Part shown: in pieces, positions 38,466-46,914 of the stretch | Layout of the letters: each line of letters begins with the position of its first letter | How positions within the stretch are numbered: position 1 is the stretch's first letter | DNA from: Lampropedia aestuarii | GTDB lineage: Bacteria; Pseudomonadota; Gammaproteobacteria; Burkholderiales; Burkholderiaceae_C | Reading direction: 5' to 3' | Assembly: GCF_004803635.1 (NCBI RefSeq) | Contig: NZ_SSWX01000026.1 | Location: 259-56,074 of the forward strand | DNA length: 55,816 bases | Program-made: the position numbers and the translations under genes | The notes under the pieces: generated by a model | What the model was told of the DNA's origin: nothing | Database searches by the model: none | Seen by the model: only the letters and a program-made list of their open reading frames with translations

Positions 38466-40250
38466 TTACTGCGACGCACCGCTGGATTCTTCACGGTAGC
38501 CATTCCATTGCCCGCTGCCCTCACAGCAATCACCCCAATTGCGCGCCTTGGAGGTTTGACCAATGCCCGGATTAAATGTATTGGTTGGGTCCAGCTGCTG
38601 GTAAAAGCCTGCCAAACTGGGTTTGGCCACATACAAATGCCCGACGTTGTGCTCGGCCGGGTACTCGGCGCGGCGGGCGTCGAGCAACTTCCACATGCGG
38701 TGCTCCATCTCAATCGGATCAACGCCTTTTTTGACGATGTAATCCTGATGGAATACATGGCAGAAGAAATGGCCGTAGTAGAGCTTGTGGATGATGTCAT
38801 TTTCCATCTCGACGGGCAATTGCTCGACCCAATCGCGGTCATTGCGGCGCAAGGCCACATCCAAAGCCAGGATGTCTTGCACTTGCTTCTGGTGGGCTTC
38901 GCGGTAGCGAATGGCCGCCCCTGCAATGGCAAAGCGGTGCAAAAAGGCTTTGCGCCCCTCTTCGGCGTCGCATTCAAAAAACGCCCCGCTGGTGCTGCTG
39001 GCAAAGAAGTTCTTTAAGAATTCACGTGCCACCTCGGCCGTGTCGTTGGAGACACGCACCAGCAAGTGGTGCTCAAAACGGTCTCGCCACTCTTGCATCC
39101 GCGCGGGCAAATGGCTGGGCATTTTATCGGTGACCGCTTGCACGACGCGATCGCTCACACCACGCAGGCCCAAGCGCTCAAAGAAACCATCCACGCGGCT
39201 TTTCATTGCAAAGGCCTTTGGCACCTTGGCCGTGCCAAAGCGGTCAATCAGCAAAAACGTGTCTTTGCCATACTTCTCGCCAATGTCATACGCTGTGCGG
39301 TGGATGTACTCTCCGGCAATTGGCAGGCGCGGCAAGCTGGTCAACATGAAGCGGCGCACTTCAGTCAAATCGTCCGGGTTATTGCTGCCAATATAAAAGA
39401 CGGTGCTTGGCTCCTTGGGGAAGGTATCAAGCCGCACCGCAAACAGGCACAGCTTGCCAGCCGAGCCCGATGCTTCAAACAAACGCGATGGATCGGCATT
39501 GAAGCGCGCTGGGCTGTCGGCATCGACTTGGCGCACATCATCGCCATAACGGGCATCAGAGGCAGCGCGCCCAGTGTCGTTGTGGACATCGGCTGCGGTG
39601 TATTGGCCGTTTTGCAGGCGTGTGAGAATTTCCTCAGGCGTCTCACCCAGGTCAATGCCCAAATGGTTGATCAACTCCAAAGTGCCGTCAGCGCGCACCT
39701 GGGCATACAAGGCCAGCTGTGTGTAGGCGGGCCCACGGCGCACCAAGGCGCCACCTGAGTTATTGCAAATACCGCCGAGCACCGAGGCGCCAATGCACGA
39801 AGAACCGATCACCGAATGCGGCTCGCGATTCAATGGTGCCAGCGTTTGCTCCAGCCGATCGAGTGTTGCGCCAGGCAGGCACACGACCTGCTCGCCCTCG
39901 TTGATCACCTGCACGCCAGGAATGCGCAAAGTGCTGATCAGCACAATCTCACGGTCATAGGCATTGCCATCGGGTGTTGAGCCGCCGGTCAGACCGGTAT
40001 TGGCCGCTTGCATGATGACAATGCGATCGGCGGCCACGGCCGCTTGCAGTACCTGCCACTGCTCCAGCAACGAGCCTGGCTGGACGACAGCCAAAACCTC
40101 GCCTTCGCCCGTGCGGTGGCCTTTGCGAAAGCGTCTGGTGCTTTGCTCATCGGTGAGCACATGGCGCTGCCCTACAAAGCCGCGCAACTGCGCCAATAAT
40201 TGATCAGCAGACACGCGAGCGGCTGCCATTTGAGAGGAGGAAGAGGTCAT
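38466..40250 (-). CDS. dld: Quinone-dependent D-lactate dehydrogenase
   Basis: FAD enzyme oxidising D-lactate to pyruvate and passing electrons to quinones at the inner membrane. It has 594 residues (E. coli 571). The FAD-binding PCMH region contains MQAANTGLTGGSTPDGNAYD and GSSCIGASVLGGICNNSGGALVRRGPAYTQLA. The C-terminal membrane-binding region contains ASTSGAFFECDAEEGRKAFLHRFAIAGAAIRYRE and GHLYVAKPSLAGFY. It is the last gene of the cluster lctP1-lldR1-lldD1-dld and adds D-lactate use to the L-lactate genes. A 170-bp gap separates it from lldD1. Confidence 0.96.
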   Translation of the reverse strand: MTSSSSQMAAARVSADQLLAQLRGFVGQRHVLTDEQSTRRFRKGHRTGEGEVLAVVQPGSLLEQWQVLQAAVAADRIVIMQAANTGLTGGSTPDGNAYDREIVLISTLRIPGVQVINEGEQVVCLPGATLDRLEQTLAPLNREPHSVIGSSCIGASVLGGICNNSGGALVRRGPAYTQLALYAQVRADGTLELINHLGIDLGETPEEILTRLQNGQYTAADVHNDTGRAASDARYGDDVRQVDADSPARFNADPSRLFEASGSAGKLCLFAVRLDTFPKEPSTVFYIGSNNPDDLTEVRRFMLTSLPRLPIAGEYIHRTAYDIGEKYGKDTFLLIDRFGTAKVPKAFAMKSRVDGFFERLGLRGVSDRVVQAVTDKMPSHLPARMQEWRDRFEHHLLVRVSNDTAEVAREFLKNFFASSTSGAFFECDAEEGRKAFLHRFAIAGAAIRYREAHQKQVQDILALDVALRRNDRDWVEQLPVEMENDIIHKLYYGHFFCHVFHQDYIVKKGVDPIEMEHRMWKLLDARRAEYPAEHNVGHLYVAKPSLAGFYQQLDPTNTFNPGIGQTSKARNWGDCCEGSGQWNGYREESSGASQ

Positions 40251-40420
40251 GGTCAGATCAATCGATCAAAAACAATCGACAAGCGCCTGCGCACCCATGG
40301 CGGGTGTGCAGGGTACAAAATATAGGCAGCGGCAGGTGGCCTGTGGTGGGCCCCGCGATGGTGCTGCTCAAAATACGGCGACAGGCACATGTGTGCGCAT
40401 GCGTACAGCCGCACAATATA

Positions 40421-41560
40421 TCAAGATTCAGGCACCAATAAAGTTGGCGTGATGTCGGCAATGCGATTCACACTGGTCAACGTCATGGCCACACGCATTT
40501 CTTTTTCAAATAAATCCAGCACATGGGCTACGCCGGCCTGTCCAGCGGCGGCCAATGCATACACAAAAGCGCGGCCAATCAGCGTGCAATCGGCCCCCAG
40601 GGCAATCATGCGCACCACATCCAGGCCGTTGCGGATGCCAGAGTCAGCCAGAATCTTGATTTGCCCTTTGACTGCATCGGCAATCGCTGGCAGGGCATGC
40701 GCGGCCGAGAGCACACCATCGAGCTGGCGCCCACCATGGTTGGAGACCACAATGCCATCGGCACCAAAACGCACCGCGTCTTTGGCATCTTCGGGGTCCA
40801 GAATGCCTTTGATGACCATTGGGCCTTTCCAGAAATCGCGAATCCATTCCAAATCCTTCCAGGAAATGGAAGGGTCAAAATTGGCCCCCAAATAGCCGAT
40901 GTAGTCCTCCAGCCCCACCGTTTTGCCCAAATAGCGGGAGATATTGCCCAGATCATGCGGCTTGCCATGCAAGCCCACATCCCAGGCCCAAGTGGGATGC
41001 ATCACGGACTGCCAATAACGGCGCATGGCGGCATTAGGGCCACTCATGCCAGAGTGGGCATCGCGGTAGCGCGCGCCAGGCGTTGGCATATCAACGGTAA
41101 ACATCAAGGTCGAGCAGCCTGCCGCCTGGGCCCGCTCCAGCGCATTTTTCATAAAACCGCGGTCTTTGAGCACATAGAGCTGGAACCACATCGGCCGGCT
41201 GAGCAGAGGCGCCACTTCTTCAATCGGGCAAACCGACACGCTGGACATGCAAAAAGCAATGCCTTTGCGGTCCGCGGCCTGCGCGGCCTGTACTTCCCCG
41301 CGCCTGGCAAACATGCCGGTCAAACCCACCGGCGCCAAGGCCACTGGCATGCTGAGCTTTTCGCCAAACAATTCAATGCTGGTATCGAGTTGGCTCATGT
41401 CCTTGAGCACACGCTGGCGCAAGGCCACATTGGCCAAATCCTCGACGTTGCGGCGCAAGGTTTTTTCTGCGTAGGCGCCCCCATCAAGGTAATGAAAAAG
41501 AAAAGGGGGCAAGCGCTTCTGGGCTGCCGCACGGTAGTCACTGGGCGATGAAATAATCAT
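40421..41560 (-). CDS. lldD: L-lactate dehydrogenase (FMN, quinone), copy 1
   Basis: A 379-residue alpha-hydroxyacid oxidase-family enzyme oxidising L-lactate to pyruvate at the membrane. FMN and substrate motifs include [46 protein letters not shown], the catalytic His in [12 protein letters not shown] and [13 protein letters not shown]. It differs from copy 2 at roughly 40 of 379 positions, about 90% identity by eye. The duplicate differs most at the C-terminus (TPTLLVPES here). It lies 92 bp after lldR1. Confidence 0.95.
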   Translation of the reverse strand: MIISSPSDYRAAAQKRLPPFLFHYLDGGAYAEKTLRRNVEDLANVALRQRVLKDMSQLDTSIELFGEKLSMPVALAPVGLTGMFARRGEVQAAQAADRKGIAFCMSSVSVCPIEEVAPLLSRPMWFQLYVLKDRGFMKNALERAQAAGCSTLMFTVDMPTPGARYRDAHSGMSGPNAAMRRYWQSVMHPTWAWDVGLHGKPHDLGNISRYLGKTVGLEDYIGYLGANFDPSISWKDLEWIRDFWKGPMVIKGILDPEDAKDAVRFGADGIVVSNHGGRQLDGVLSAAHALPAIADAVKGQIKILADSGIRNGLDVVRMIALGADCTLIGRAFVYALAAAGQAGVAHVLDLFEKEMRVAMTLTSVNRIADITPTLLVPES

Positions 41561-41652
41561 GGTGTTCTCTCAAATCAAAGCACTGGCGGCGCATCCTGCC
41601 GATGCTGCTAGCGCACACGTATTAACACGACCACAGGCTGGCACAGAGCCTC

Positions 41653-42432
41653 TTATCTGGCGATGACCGGGCTGCGAATGGCATCGGGCAAGCTGCGATA
41701 GCGTTGCTGCCTGGCCTCATCATCGTCATAGCGCCTAACAGTGTCTCGCACAAAAACCAGGTGCTCTTGCACCGCATCTCTGGCACCGGCGGCGTCGCCC
41801 TGCACAATCGCCTCCAGCAGGCTGGCGTGTTGCACGGTCAAATCATCAATGGCCTCTGGCGTGGCCAGCATGAACATCGTGTTTCTATTGTGCATAACGC
41901 TGGTGAGCACCAATTCAAACAAGCCATGCATGACACGCAGCAGCACGACATTGTGCGAAGCCTGGGCAATCGCGAGATGGAATTGCGCATCGGCGCGCGA
42001 TGACAGCTCGCGGTTACCGCTTTTCTGGTGCATCAGCATCACATCAAAGCAGTGGCGAATGCGGTCCTTGTCAGCTGTCGTTGCACGCAATGCCGCATGC
42101 CAAGCGGTGGCACTCTCAAGCGCCATGCGCGCCTCCAGCACGTCGTAGCGGTACTCGGGGTCGCTGGAGAGCAATGCAGCCAAAGGCGCAAACGTATCGG
42201 GCAGCAAAAACGACGACACATGGCGCTGCTCTTTCACATAGGTACCATCGCCTTGGCGACTCTCCAGCACCCCTTGGCTGACCAGCTTTTGAATCGCCTC
42301 GCGCAGCGAAGCCCTGGAGACGCCGAGCTGTTCTGCCAAACGCCGCTCGGCAGGCAGCTTTTGTCCGGGCAATACATCGCGACTCTCCACCAAAGTCAGC
42401 AAACGCTGCAATACCACATCCGAGAGCTTCAT
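41653..42432 (-). CDS. lldR: FadR-type GntR lactate regulator, copy 1
   Basis: A 259-residue regulator with an N-terminal winged helix (LPAERRLAEQLGVSRASLREAIQKLVSQGVLESRQGDGTYV) and an FCD effector domain (DVLEARMALESATAWHAALRAT, RADAQFHLAIAQASHNVVLLRVMHGLFELV, with metal-ligand Asp/His residues). Its place in the cluster and the TGGTNNNACCA sites upstream of lctP point to LldR, releasing DNA on lactate. It resembles copy 2 at about 60% by eye. A terminator separates it from lctP1, so it may also have its own promoter. Confidence 0.9.
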   Translation of the reverse strand: MKLSDVVLQRLLTLVESRDVLPGQKLPAERRLAEQLGVSRASLREAIQKLVSQGVLESRQGDGTYVKEQRHVSSFLLPDTFAPLAALLSSDPEYRYDVLEARMALESATAWHAALRATTADKDRIRHCFDVMLMHQKSGNRELSSRADAQFHLAIAQASHNVVLLRVMHGLFELVLTSVMHNRNTMFMLATPEAIDDLTVQHASLLEAIVQGDAAGARDAVQEHLVFVRDTVRRYDDDEARQQRYRSLPDAIRSPVIAR

Positions 42433-42463
42433 CTGACCTCACTTGCGCACATCGTTTCATCTC

Positions 42464-42501
42464 AAAAAAAATGGCGCAACACCCGCTTGTGTGCTGCGCC
42501 A
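42464..42501 (-). terminator. Terminator between lctP1 and lldR1
   Basis: On the minus strand TGGCGCAGCAC pairs with GTGTTGCGCCA (one mismatch) around an 8-base loop, followed by eight T. It would stop most lctP1 transcripts before lldR1-lldD1-dld. The second cluster has no equivalent: there lctP2 and lldR2 are only 25 bp apart. Confidence 0.85.
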
Positions 42502-42514
42502 CCATGCTGACACT

Positions 42515-42557
42515 GGGCCTCAACGCGGTCTGCGTTGAGGCCATGAACAGGCTCTTA
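42515..42557 (-). repeat. Dispersed repeat, copy E
   Basis: On the minus strand it begins TAAGAGCCTGTTCATGGCC, where TAA is the lctP1 stop codon. It continues with a perfect 9-bp hairpin (CCTCAACGC / GCGTTGAGG around AGACC). The interior GACCGCGTTGAGGCCCA matches copy F. No second end is seen. Confidence 0.65.
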
Positions 42558-44324
42558 GCGTGCGGCTGCAACCAGAGGCTGTCCTTTCCAGAACGAGAGT
42601 CCGCCAAAGAACAACACCAGCCAGACTGCCGCAGCGATCCACCAATTCAAGCTGCCAGTGATCAAAGCCTGACCAATCAAACCAGCTTGAACACAATAGA
42701 ACGCCATCGGAATCAGCGTTTTACGCACCACTTCGCCTTCACGGTTCATCATACCCACAACAGCACCGGCAGCAACCACGTTGTGCACACAAATCATATT
42801 GCCAGCAGCACCACCGACCGCTTGCAAGGCCACCACCACCGCCGACTGATCAACCGTCAAGGCAATTTGCTGCGCCGTCGAGAACTGGAAGTAGGCAAAC
42901 ATCATATTGCTGACCGTGTTGGAGCCGGCAATGAAGGCCCCTAAACTGCCCACCCAAGGCGAGACATTCGGCCAGGCCTGCCCTGCCAAAGCGGCAGCAC
43001 CTTGAGCCAGCACAATCGGCATGCTGACGATCGAGCCATCCGCGGCAGCGGAGTTGATGAAGACCTGCACCATCGGCACGGCCAGCAGCAAGGCCGGCGC
43101 GGCATCCACCATCGTCACGGCAGAGTTCTTGATGCCACGGCCAAACTGCTGCATGTTCATGCCAAAGATGGCAATACAGGCCAGCGAAGCCAGAATCAAG
43201 ATAAAGCCAGGCGAGTACAAGAACTGCGCAGAAGCGGCAATCGGGGTGTCGAACAAGTTCGCAAATCGAATCGTCGTCAAAGGCCCAGTCAAGAAGGCTT
43301 TCAGCTCAGGGATGGTGCGTGTGAGAATCAGCAAGGCCACCACCAGCACATATGGCGAGAAAGCGCGCAGCACCGAGAATTTTGGTGCGACTTGTGCATC
43401 CGCATCGGTCGCCGCCAGAGTGCCCAGCCATTTTTCTTCCCATGCAGCACGTGGCGGGAAGTCAAACTTGTCCTTGGGAACAAACCAGCCTTTTTTGGCC
43501 GCTGAAACCACGATCACCAGACCGATCATCGCCCCTACCATCGATGGGAATTCAGGCCCCAGGATGCGGGCGATGAAGTAGTAAGGCACAGTGAACGCCA
43601 AACCAGCAAACAGCGCGAATTTCCAGGCTTTCAGACCTTCAGCAAACGATTGCTTCTGACCAAAGAAACGCGTGAGCATCGCGCACAGCAACAGCGGGAT
43701 GAAGACCCCGACAGAAGCATGAATAAAGGCCACGTTCTCAACGATTTGCTGCAAGTAATCGAGCGGCTGCATCGGCGCAATGACGGCGGCCACGTCGGCC
43801 TTGTTGTCAATGCCAGAGCGCACGCCCACCAACATCGGGGTACCAACCGCGCCAAACGACACCGGCGTGGACTGGATAATCAGCACCGACATCACCGCAG
43901 CCATCGCCGGGAAACCCAGCGCCAGCAACAGTGGCGCGCCCACAGCAGACGGCGTACCAAAACCAGAGGAGCCTTCAATCAGAGAGCCAAACAGCCAAGC
44001 CACGATGATGACCTGCACGCGGCGATCGGGCGAGACATCCATAAAACCTTGGCGAATGGCCAGCAGCGCGCCACTTTCTTTCAAGGTGTTAAGCAACAAA
44101 ATCGCACCGAACACAATAAACAGCAAAGTTATTGCCGTCACGATACCGTTCACCGTCGCAGCAGCCACAACCGCCGCCTGTGCTTGCCACACAAACAAAG
44201 CCAATAAAGCCGTCACCACGTAAGCCGAGCCCATGGAGAACTTGGCCGAACGCCCCAGCACCACCATGAGCAAAAATACGACAGCAATTGGCGCCAACGC
44301 CATCAAGGTATAGCCCACACTCAT
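42555..44324 (-). CDS. lctP: L-lactate permease, divergent paralogue
   Basis: A 589-residue LctP/LldP-family carrier with about 14 helices. Family motifs are [69 protein letters not shown] and [17 protein letters not shown]. It is clearly less like E. coli LldP than the second permease at 46.9-48.6 kb, although both clusters share very similar lldD genes. Its stop codon belongs to repeat copy E and repeat copy F lies 39 bp before its start, so repeats bracket it. Lactate is the likely substrate from context; glycolate is possible. Confidence 0.9.
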   Translation of the reverse strand: MSVGYTLMALAPIAVVFLLMVVLGRSAKFSMGSAYVVTALLALFVWQAQAAVVAAATVNGIVTAITLLFIVFGAILLLNTLKESGALLAIRQGFMDVSPDRRVQVIIVAWLFGSLIEGSSGFGTPSAVGAPLLLALGFPAMAAVMSVLIIQSTPVSFGAVGTPMLVGVRSGIDNKADVAAVIAPMQPLDYLQQIVENVAFIHASVGVFIPLLLCAMLTRFFGQKQSFAEGLKAWKFALFAGLAFTVPYYFIARILGPEFPSMVGAMIGLVIVVSAAKKGWFVPKDKFDFPPRAAWEEKWLGTLAATDADAQVAPKFSVLRAFSPYVLVVALLILTRTIPELKAFLTGPLTTIRFANLFDTPIAASAQFLYSPGFILILASLACIAIFGMNMQQFGRGIKNSAVTMVDAAPALLLAVPMVQVFINSAAADGSIVSMPIVLAQGAAALAGQAWPNVSPWVGSLGAFIAGSNTVSNMMFAYFQFSTAQQIALTVDQSAVVVALQAVGGAAGNMICVHNVVAAGAVVGMMNREGEVVRKTLIPMAFYCVQAGLIGQALITGSLNWWIAAAVWLVLFFGGLSFWKGQPLVAAAR

Positions 44325-44362
44325 ACGCCTGCCTCCATCAATCAGTATTCACAAGAAATCGG

Positions 44363-44526
44363 CTTAGAGCCTGCTCATCATCTCGTCGCAGCGGCGCATG
44401 GCACACAACAGAGGCAACACCGCAATACGCTTTTGGTACCTTCTACTTCGGGTTGAAGCCCAACAGGCGTATCACATCCTTTGGGGCCTCAACGCGACTG
44501 CGTGAAGATGATGGACAGGCTCTTAC
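44363..44526. repeat. Dispersed repeat, copy F (full length)
   Basis: A 164-bp element with the best preserved ends. The left is TTAGAGCCTGCTCATCATCT and the right, in reverse complement, is TAAGAGCCTGTCCATCATCT, each followed by CGCAG. The left interior is of the GGCACA-type seen in A, B and D; the right interior is of the CGCGTTGAGG-type seen in B, C and E. It lies in the leader between the lactate promoter and lctP1. Confidence 0.8.
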
Positions 44527-44552
44527 AGCCACGTCGGTCTCTCAATTGCACA

Positions 44553-44580
44553 TAAAAAAAGGCCCCAAGGCCCTCAGGAC
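44553..44580 (-). terminator. Possible leader terminator upstream of lctP1
   Basis: On the minus strand GGCC and GGCC (extended by G-U pairs) enclose TTGG, followed by seven T. It lies about 230 bp before lctP1 and downstream of the LldR operators, so it could attenuate or stop transcripts entering lctP1. The stem is short. Confidence 0.4.
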
Positions 44581-44632
44581 CCAATCAAACAACATGATGT
44601 GATCCGTGAATCTAAAGATAAAAAATTGTAAA

Positions 44633-44643
44633 TGGTCATACCA
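44633..44643. promoter_or_regulatory. LldR operator O1 (lctP1 cluster)
   Basis: TGGTCATACCA, matching the FadR/PdhR/LldR-class pattern TGGTNNNACCA, within AATGGTCATACCATC. It is one of a pair flanking the likely lctP1 promoter. Confidence 0.8.
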
Positions 44644-44657
44644 TCCTGTCTAAACAG

Positions 44658-44667
44658 GGGTAAACCC
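44658..44667. promoter_or_regulatory. GGGTAAACCC motif, lctP1 upstream region
   Basis: GGGTAAACCC, a GGGT/ACCC near-dyad that recurs exactly in the lctP2 upstream region at 48933-48942. The rest of the two regions differs, so conservation suggests a second shared protein-binding site. Confidence 0.4.
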
Positions 44668-44746
44668 GCAATCCGCCAATATCCACGGATGCAAAAATAC
44701 TGTTGAAAATCAAGCAATTACTTTTTGAAAGCAGCTCTTCACCAGT

Positions 44747-44782
44747 AAAAAAGGCAGAATGGTCATACCAATCTGCCTTTTT
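44747..44782. terminator. Terminator after lldD2 containing an LldR operator
   Basis: AAAAAAGGCAGA and TCTGCCTTTTT form the stem of a strong bidirectional terminator 110 bp after lldD2. The inner part of the same hairpin is the operator TGGT...ACCA, which extends the stem beyond a single mismatch and leaves a 3-base loop. Confidence 0.88.
44760..44770. promoter_or_regulatory. LldR operator O2 (lctP1 cluster)
   Basis: TGGTCATACCA, identical in its 11-bp core to O1. Its centre is 127 bp from the O1 centre, about 12 helical turns. It is nested inside the lldD2 terminator stem. Confidence 0.8.
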
Positions 44783-44892
44783 ACCCCCTGCTGTGGTTGT
44801 GCTAGCGTTTGCAGGCCTTGGATGTCTTTTTACCGCATTGCAAAAAGACTACGCGCAATGCAGCAAAATTAGCCGCCACAAAGCCCAAGTGG

Positions 44893-46032
44893 CTAGCGGT
44901 GATTGACCAGCAACTTCTCGGTGATATCAGCCACTTTATTAACGCTGGTCAGTGTCATGGCGACACGCATTTCTTTCTCAAACAAATCCAGCACATGCGA
45001 GACCCCGGCCTGACCGGCAGCGGCCAGCGCATAAATAAAGGCGCGGCCAATCATGGTGCAATCAGCCCCCAAGGCCAGCATGCGCACCACATCCAGACCA
45101 TTGCGAATGCCTGAATCGGCCAGAATCTTGATCTGGCCTTTGACCGCATCGGCAATCGCGGGCAATGCACGGGCTGACGACAGCACGCCATCGAGTTGGC
45201 GTCCTCCATGGTTGGAGACAATGATGCCGTCTGCGCCAAAACGCACGGCATCTTTGGCGTCTTCAGGATCGAGAATGCCTTTGATCACCATCGGTCCCTT
45301 CCAGAACTCACGAATCCACTCGATGTCTTTCCATGAGATGGACGGATCAAAGTTGGCCCCCAAATAGCCGATGTAGTCTTCCAGGCCAACGTTCTTGCCC
45401 AGATAGGCCGAGATATTGCCCAGGTCATGTGGCTTGCCATGCAGGCCCACATCCCAGGCCCATTTCGGGTGCATGACCGATTGCCAGTAACGGCGCATCG
45501 CCGCATTCGGGCCGCTCATGCCTGAATGTGCATCACGGTAGCGCGCACCAGGCACAGGCATATCCACAGTGAATACCAGGACGGAGCAGCCCGCTGCCTG
45601 GGCTCGCTCCAGGGCATTTTTCATAAAACCGCGGTCTTTGAGCACATACAGCTGGAACCACATCGGACGGCCCAGCTTGGGCGCCACCTCTTCAATCGGG
45701 CACACTGAAACGCTGGACATGCAAAACGGAATGCCTTTTTGATCAGCCGCTTGCGCCGCCTGCACCTCGCCACGACGCGCATACATGCCTGTCAAACCCA
45801 CCGGAGCCAAACTGACTGGCAGCGTCAGTTGCTCACCAAACAATTCGATGCTGGTGTCGAGTTGGCTCATATCATTGAGCACCAACTGGCGCAGCGCCAC
45901 ATCGGCCAAATCATCGACATTGCGCTTGAGCGTTTTCTCCGCATAAGCGCCGCCATCGATGTAGTGAAACAAAAATGGGGGCAAGCGCTTTTGCGCGGCT
46001 TTGCGGTAGTCACTGGGGGAGGAAATAATCAT
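44893..46032 (-). CDS. lldD: L-lactate dehydrogenase (FMN, quinone), copy 2
   Basis: A 379-residue paralogue of copy 1 with all FMN and catalytic motifs intact ([40 protein letters not shown]). Most exchanges with copy 1 are conservative, except the last residues (TEKLLVNHR). The ATG at 46032 ([10 protein letters not shown]) matches copy 1; an in-frame start ten codons upstream is unsupported. It is the last gene of lctP2-lldR2-lldD2 and is followed by a strong terminator. Confidence 0.95.
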   Translation of the reverse strand: MIISSPSDYRKAAQKRLPPFLFHYIDGGAYAEKTLKRNVDDLADVALRQLVLNDMSQLDTSIELFGEQLTLPVSLAPVGLTGMYARRGEVQAAQAADQKGIPFCMSSVSVCPIEEVAPKLGRPMWFQLYVLKDRGFMKNALERAQAAGCSVLVFTVDMPVPGARYRDAHSGMSGPNAAMRRYWQSVMHPKWAWDVGLHGKPHDLGNISAYLGKNVGLEDYIGYLGANFDPSISWKDIEWIREFWKGPMVIKGILDPEDAKDAVRFGADGIIVSNHGGRQLDGVLSSARALPAIADAVKGQIKILADSGIRNGLDVVRMLALGADCTMIGRAFIYALAAAGQAGVSHVLDLFEKEMRVAMTLTSVNKVADITEKLLVNHR

Positions 46033-46100
46033 GGCATCAGCCTCAAACTGCACCTGCCCCACGGTCTGCGGAGCAGGCTATAAAAAATACAGGTGAATAA

Positions 46101-46889
46101 TCAGTCACCAGCGATATGCGAACCCGGCAATTTGATTTGCTCAGGCGTGCGCGCATAGCGGGCGTGCCTGGCATCATCGTCCTGCATGCGGCGCAAGGTC
46201 TCGCGCACATAGCCCAAATGCTCATCAATCATGGCCCGCGCGCGCGGCGCATCCCCATCCAGGATGGCCTGCATCAGACCGTAATGCTGCTGCGTCAGCT
46301 CCTCCAGGGAGCCTTGCGCAGCCAAGGTAAACATCGCTCTGCGGTTGTGCGCCACCGTCGAGAGCACGACCTCAAACAGGCTGTGCATGACGCGCAGCAA
46401 CACCACATTGTGCGAGGCCTCGGCAATTGCCAAATGAAAGCGCGCATCGGCTTTGGCCGATAGCGCACTATCGCCTTTTTTCTGGTGCTGCACCATCACA
46501 TCAAAGGCGCGGCAAATGCGTTCCTTGTCACTTGGCGTAGCCCGCAGCGCCGCATGCCATGCAGTGCTGGCTTCGAGCGCCGTGCGGGCCTCCAGCACAT
46601 CGTGGCTGTAGTCGGGGTCACGGCTGAGCAACTGCGCCAATGGCTCAAAAGTATCGGGCAGCAAAAACGACGGGCTTTGCGTTTGCACGTAAGTGCCTGC
46701 CCCGCGCCGGCTCACCAGCAGGCCTTGGCTTACCAGTTGCTGTACCGCCTCGCGCAAGGACGAGCGCGAGACGCCCAGCTCTTGCGCCAGCTGGCGCTCG
46801 GCCGGGATGCGGCAGCCTGGCTGCCACTGCCCACTGTGCACAAAAGTCTGAAGCCTTTTTGCGACCTGCTCTGCCACACGCATGTTCAT
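46101..46889 (-). CDS. lldR: FadR-type GntR lactate regulator, copy 2
   Basis: A 262-residue FadR/FCD regulator parallel to copy 1: winged helix IPAERQLAQELGVSRSSLREAVQQLVSQGLLVSRRGAGTYV and effector domain AKADARFHLAIAEASHNVVLLRVMHSLFEVV. Two repressors with nearly the same recognition helix (SRSSLREA versus SRASLREA) probably bind the same operator class and may cross-regulate both clusters. It lies 25 bp after lctP2, with no terminator between. ATGs at 46889 and 46883 are both possible. Confidence 0.9.
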   Translation of the reverse strand: MNMRVAEQVAKRLQTFVHSGQWQPGCRIPAERQLAQELGVSRSSLREAVQQLVSQGLLVSRRGAGTYVQTQSPSFLLPDTFEPLAQLLSRDPDYSHDVLEARTALEASTAWHAALRATPSDKERICRAFDVMVQHQKKGDSALSAKADARFHLAIAEASHNVVLLRVMHSLFEVVLSTVAHNRRAMFTLAAQGSLEELTQQHYGLMQAILDGDAPRARAMIDEHLGYVRETLRRMQDDDARHARYARTPEQIKLPGSHIAGD

Positions 46890-46914
46890 ATTTGCAAACG
46901 CCCGATTAAAACCA

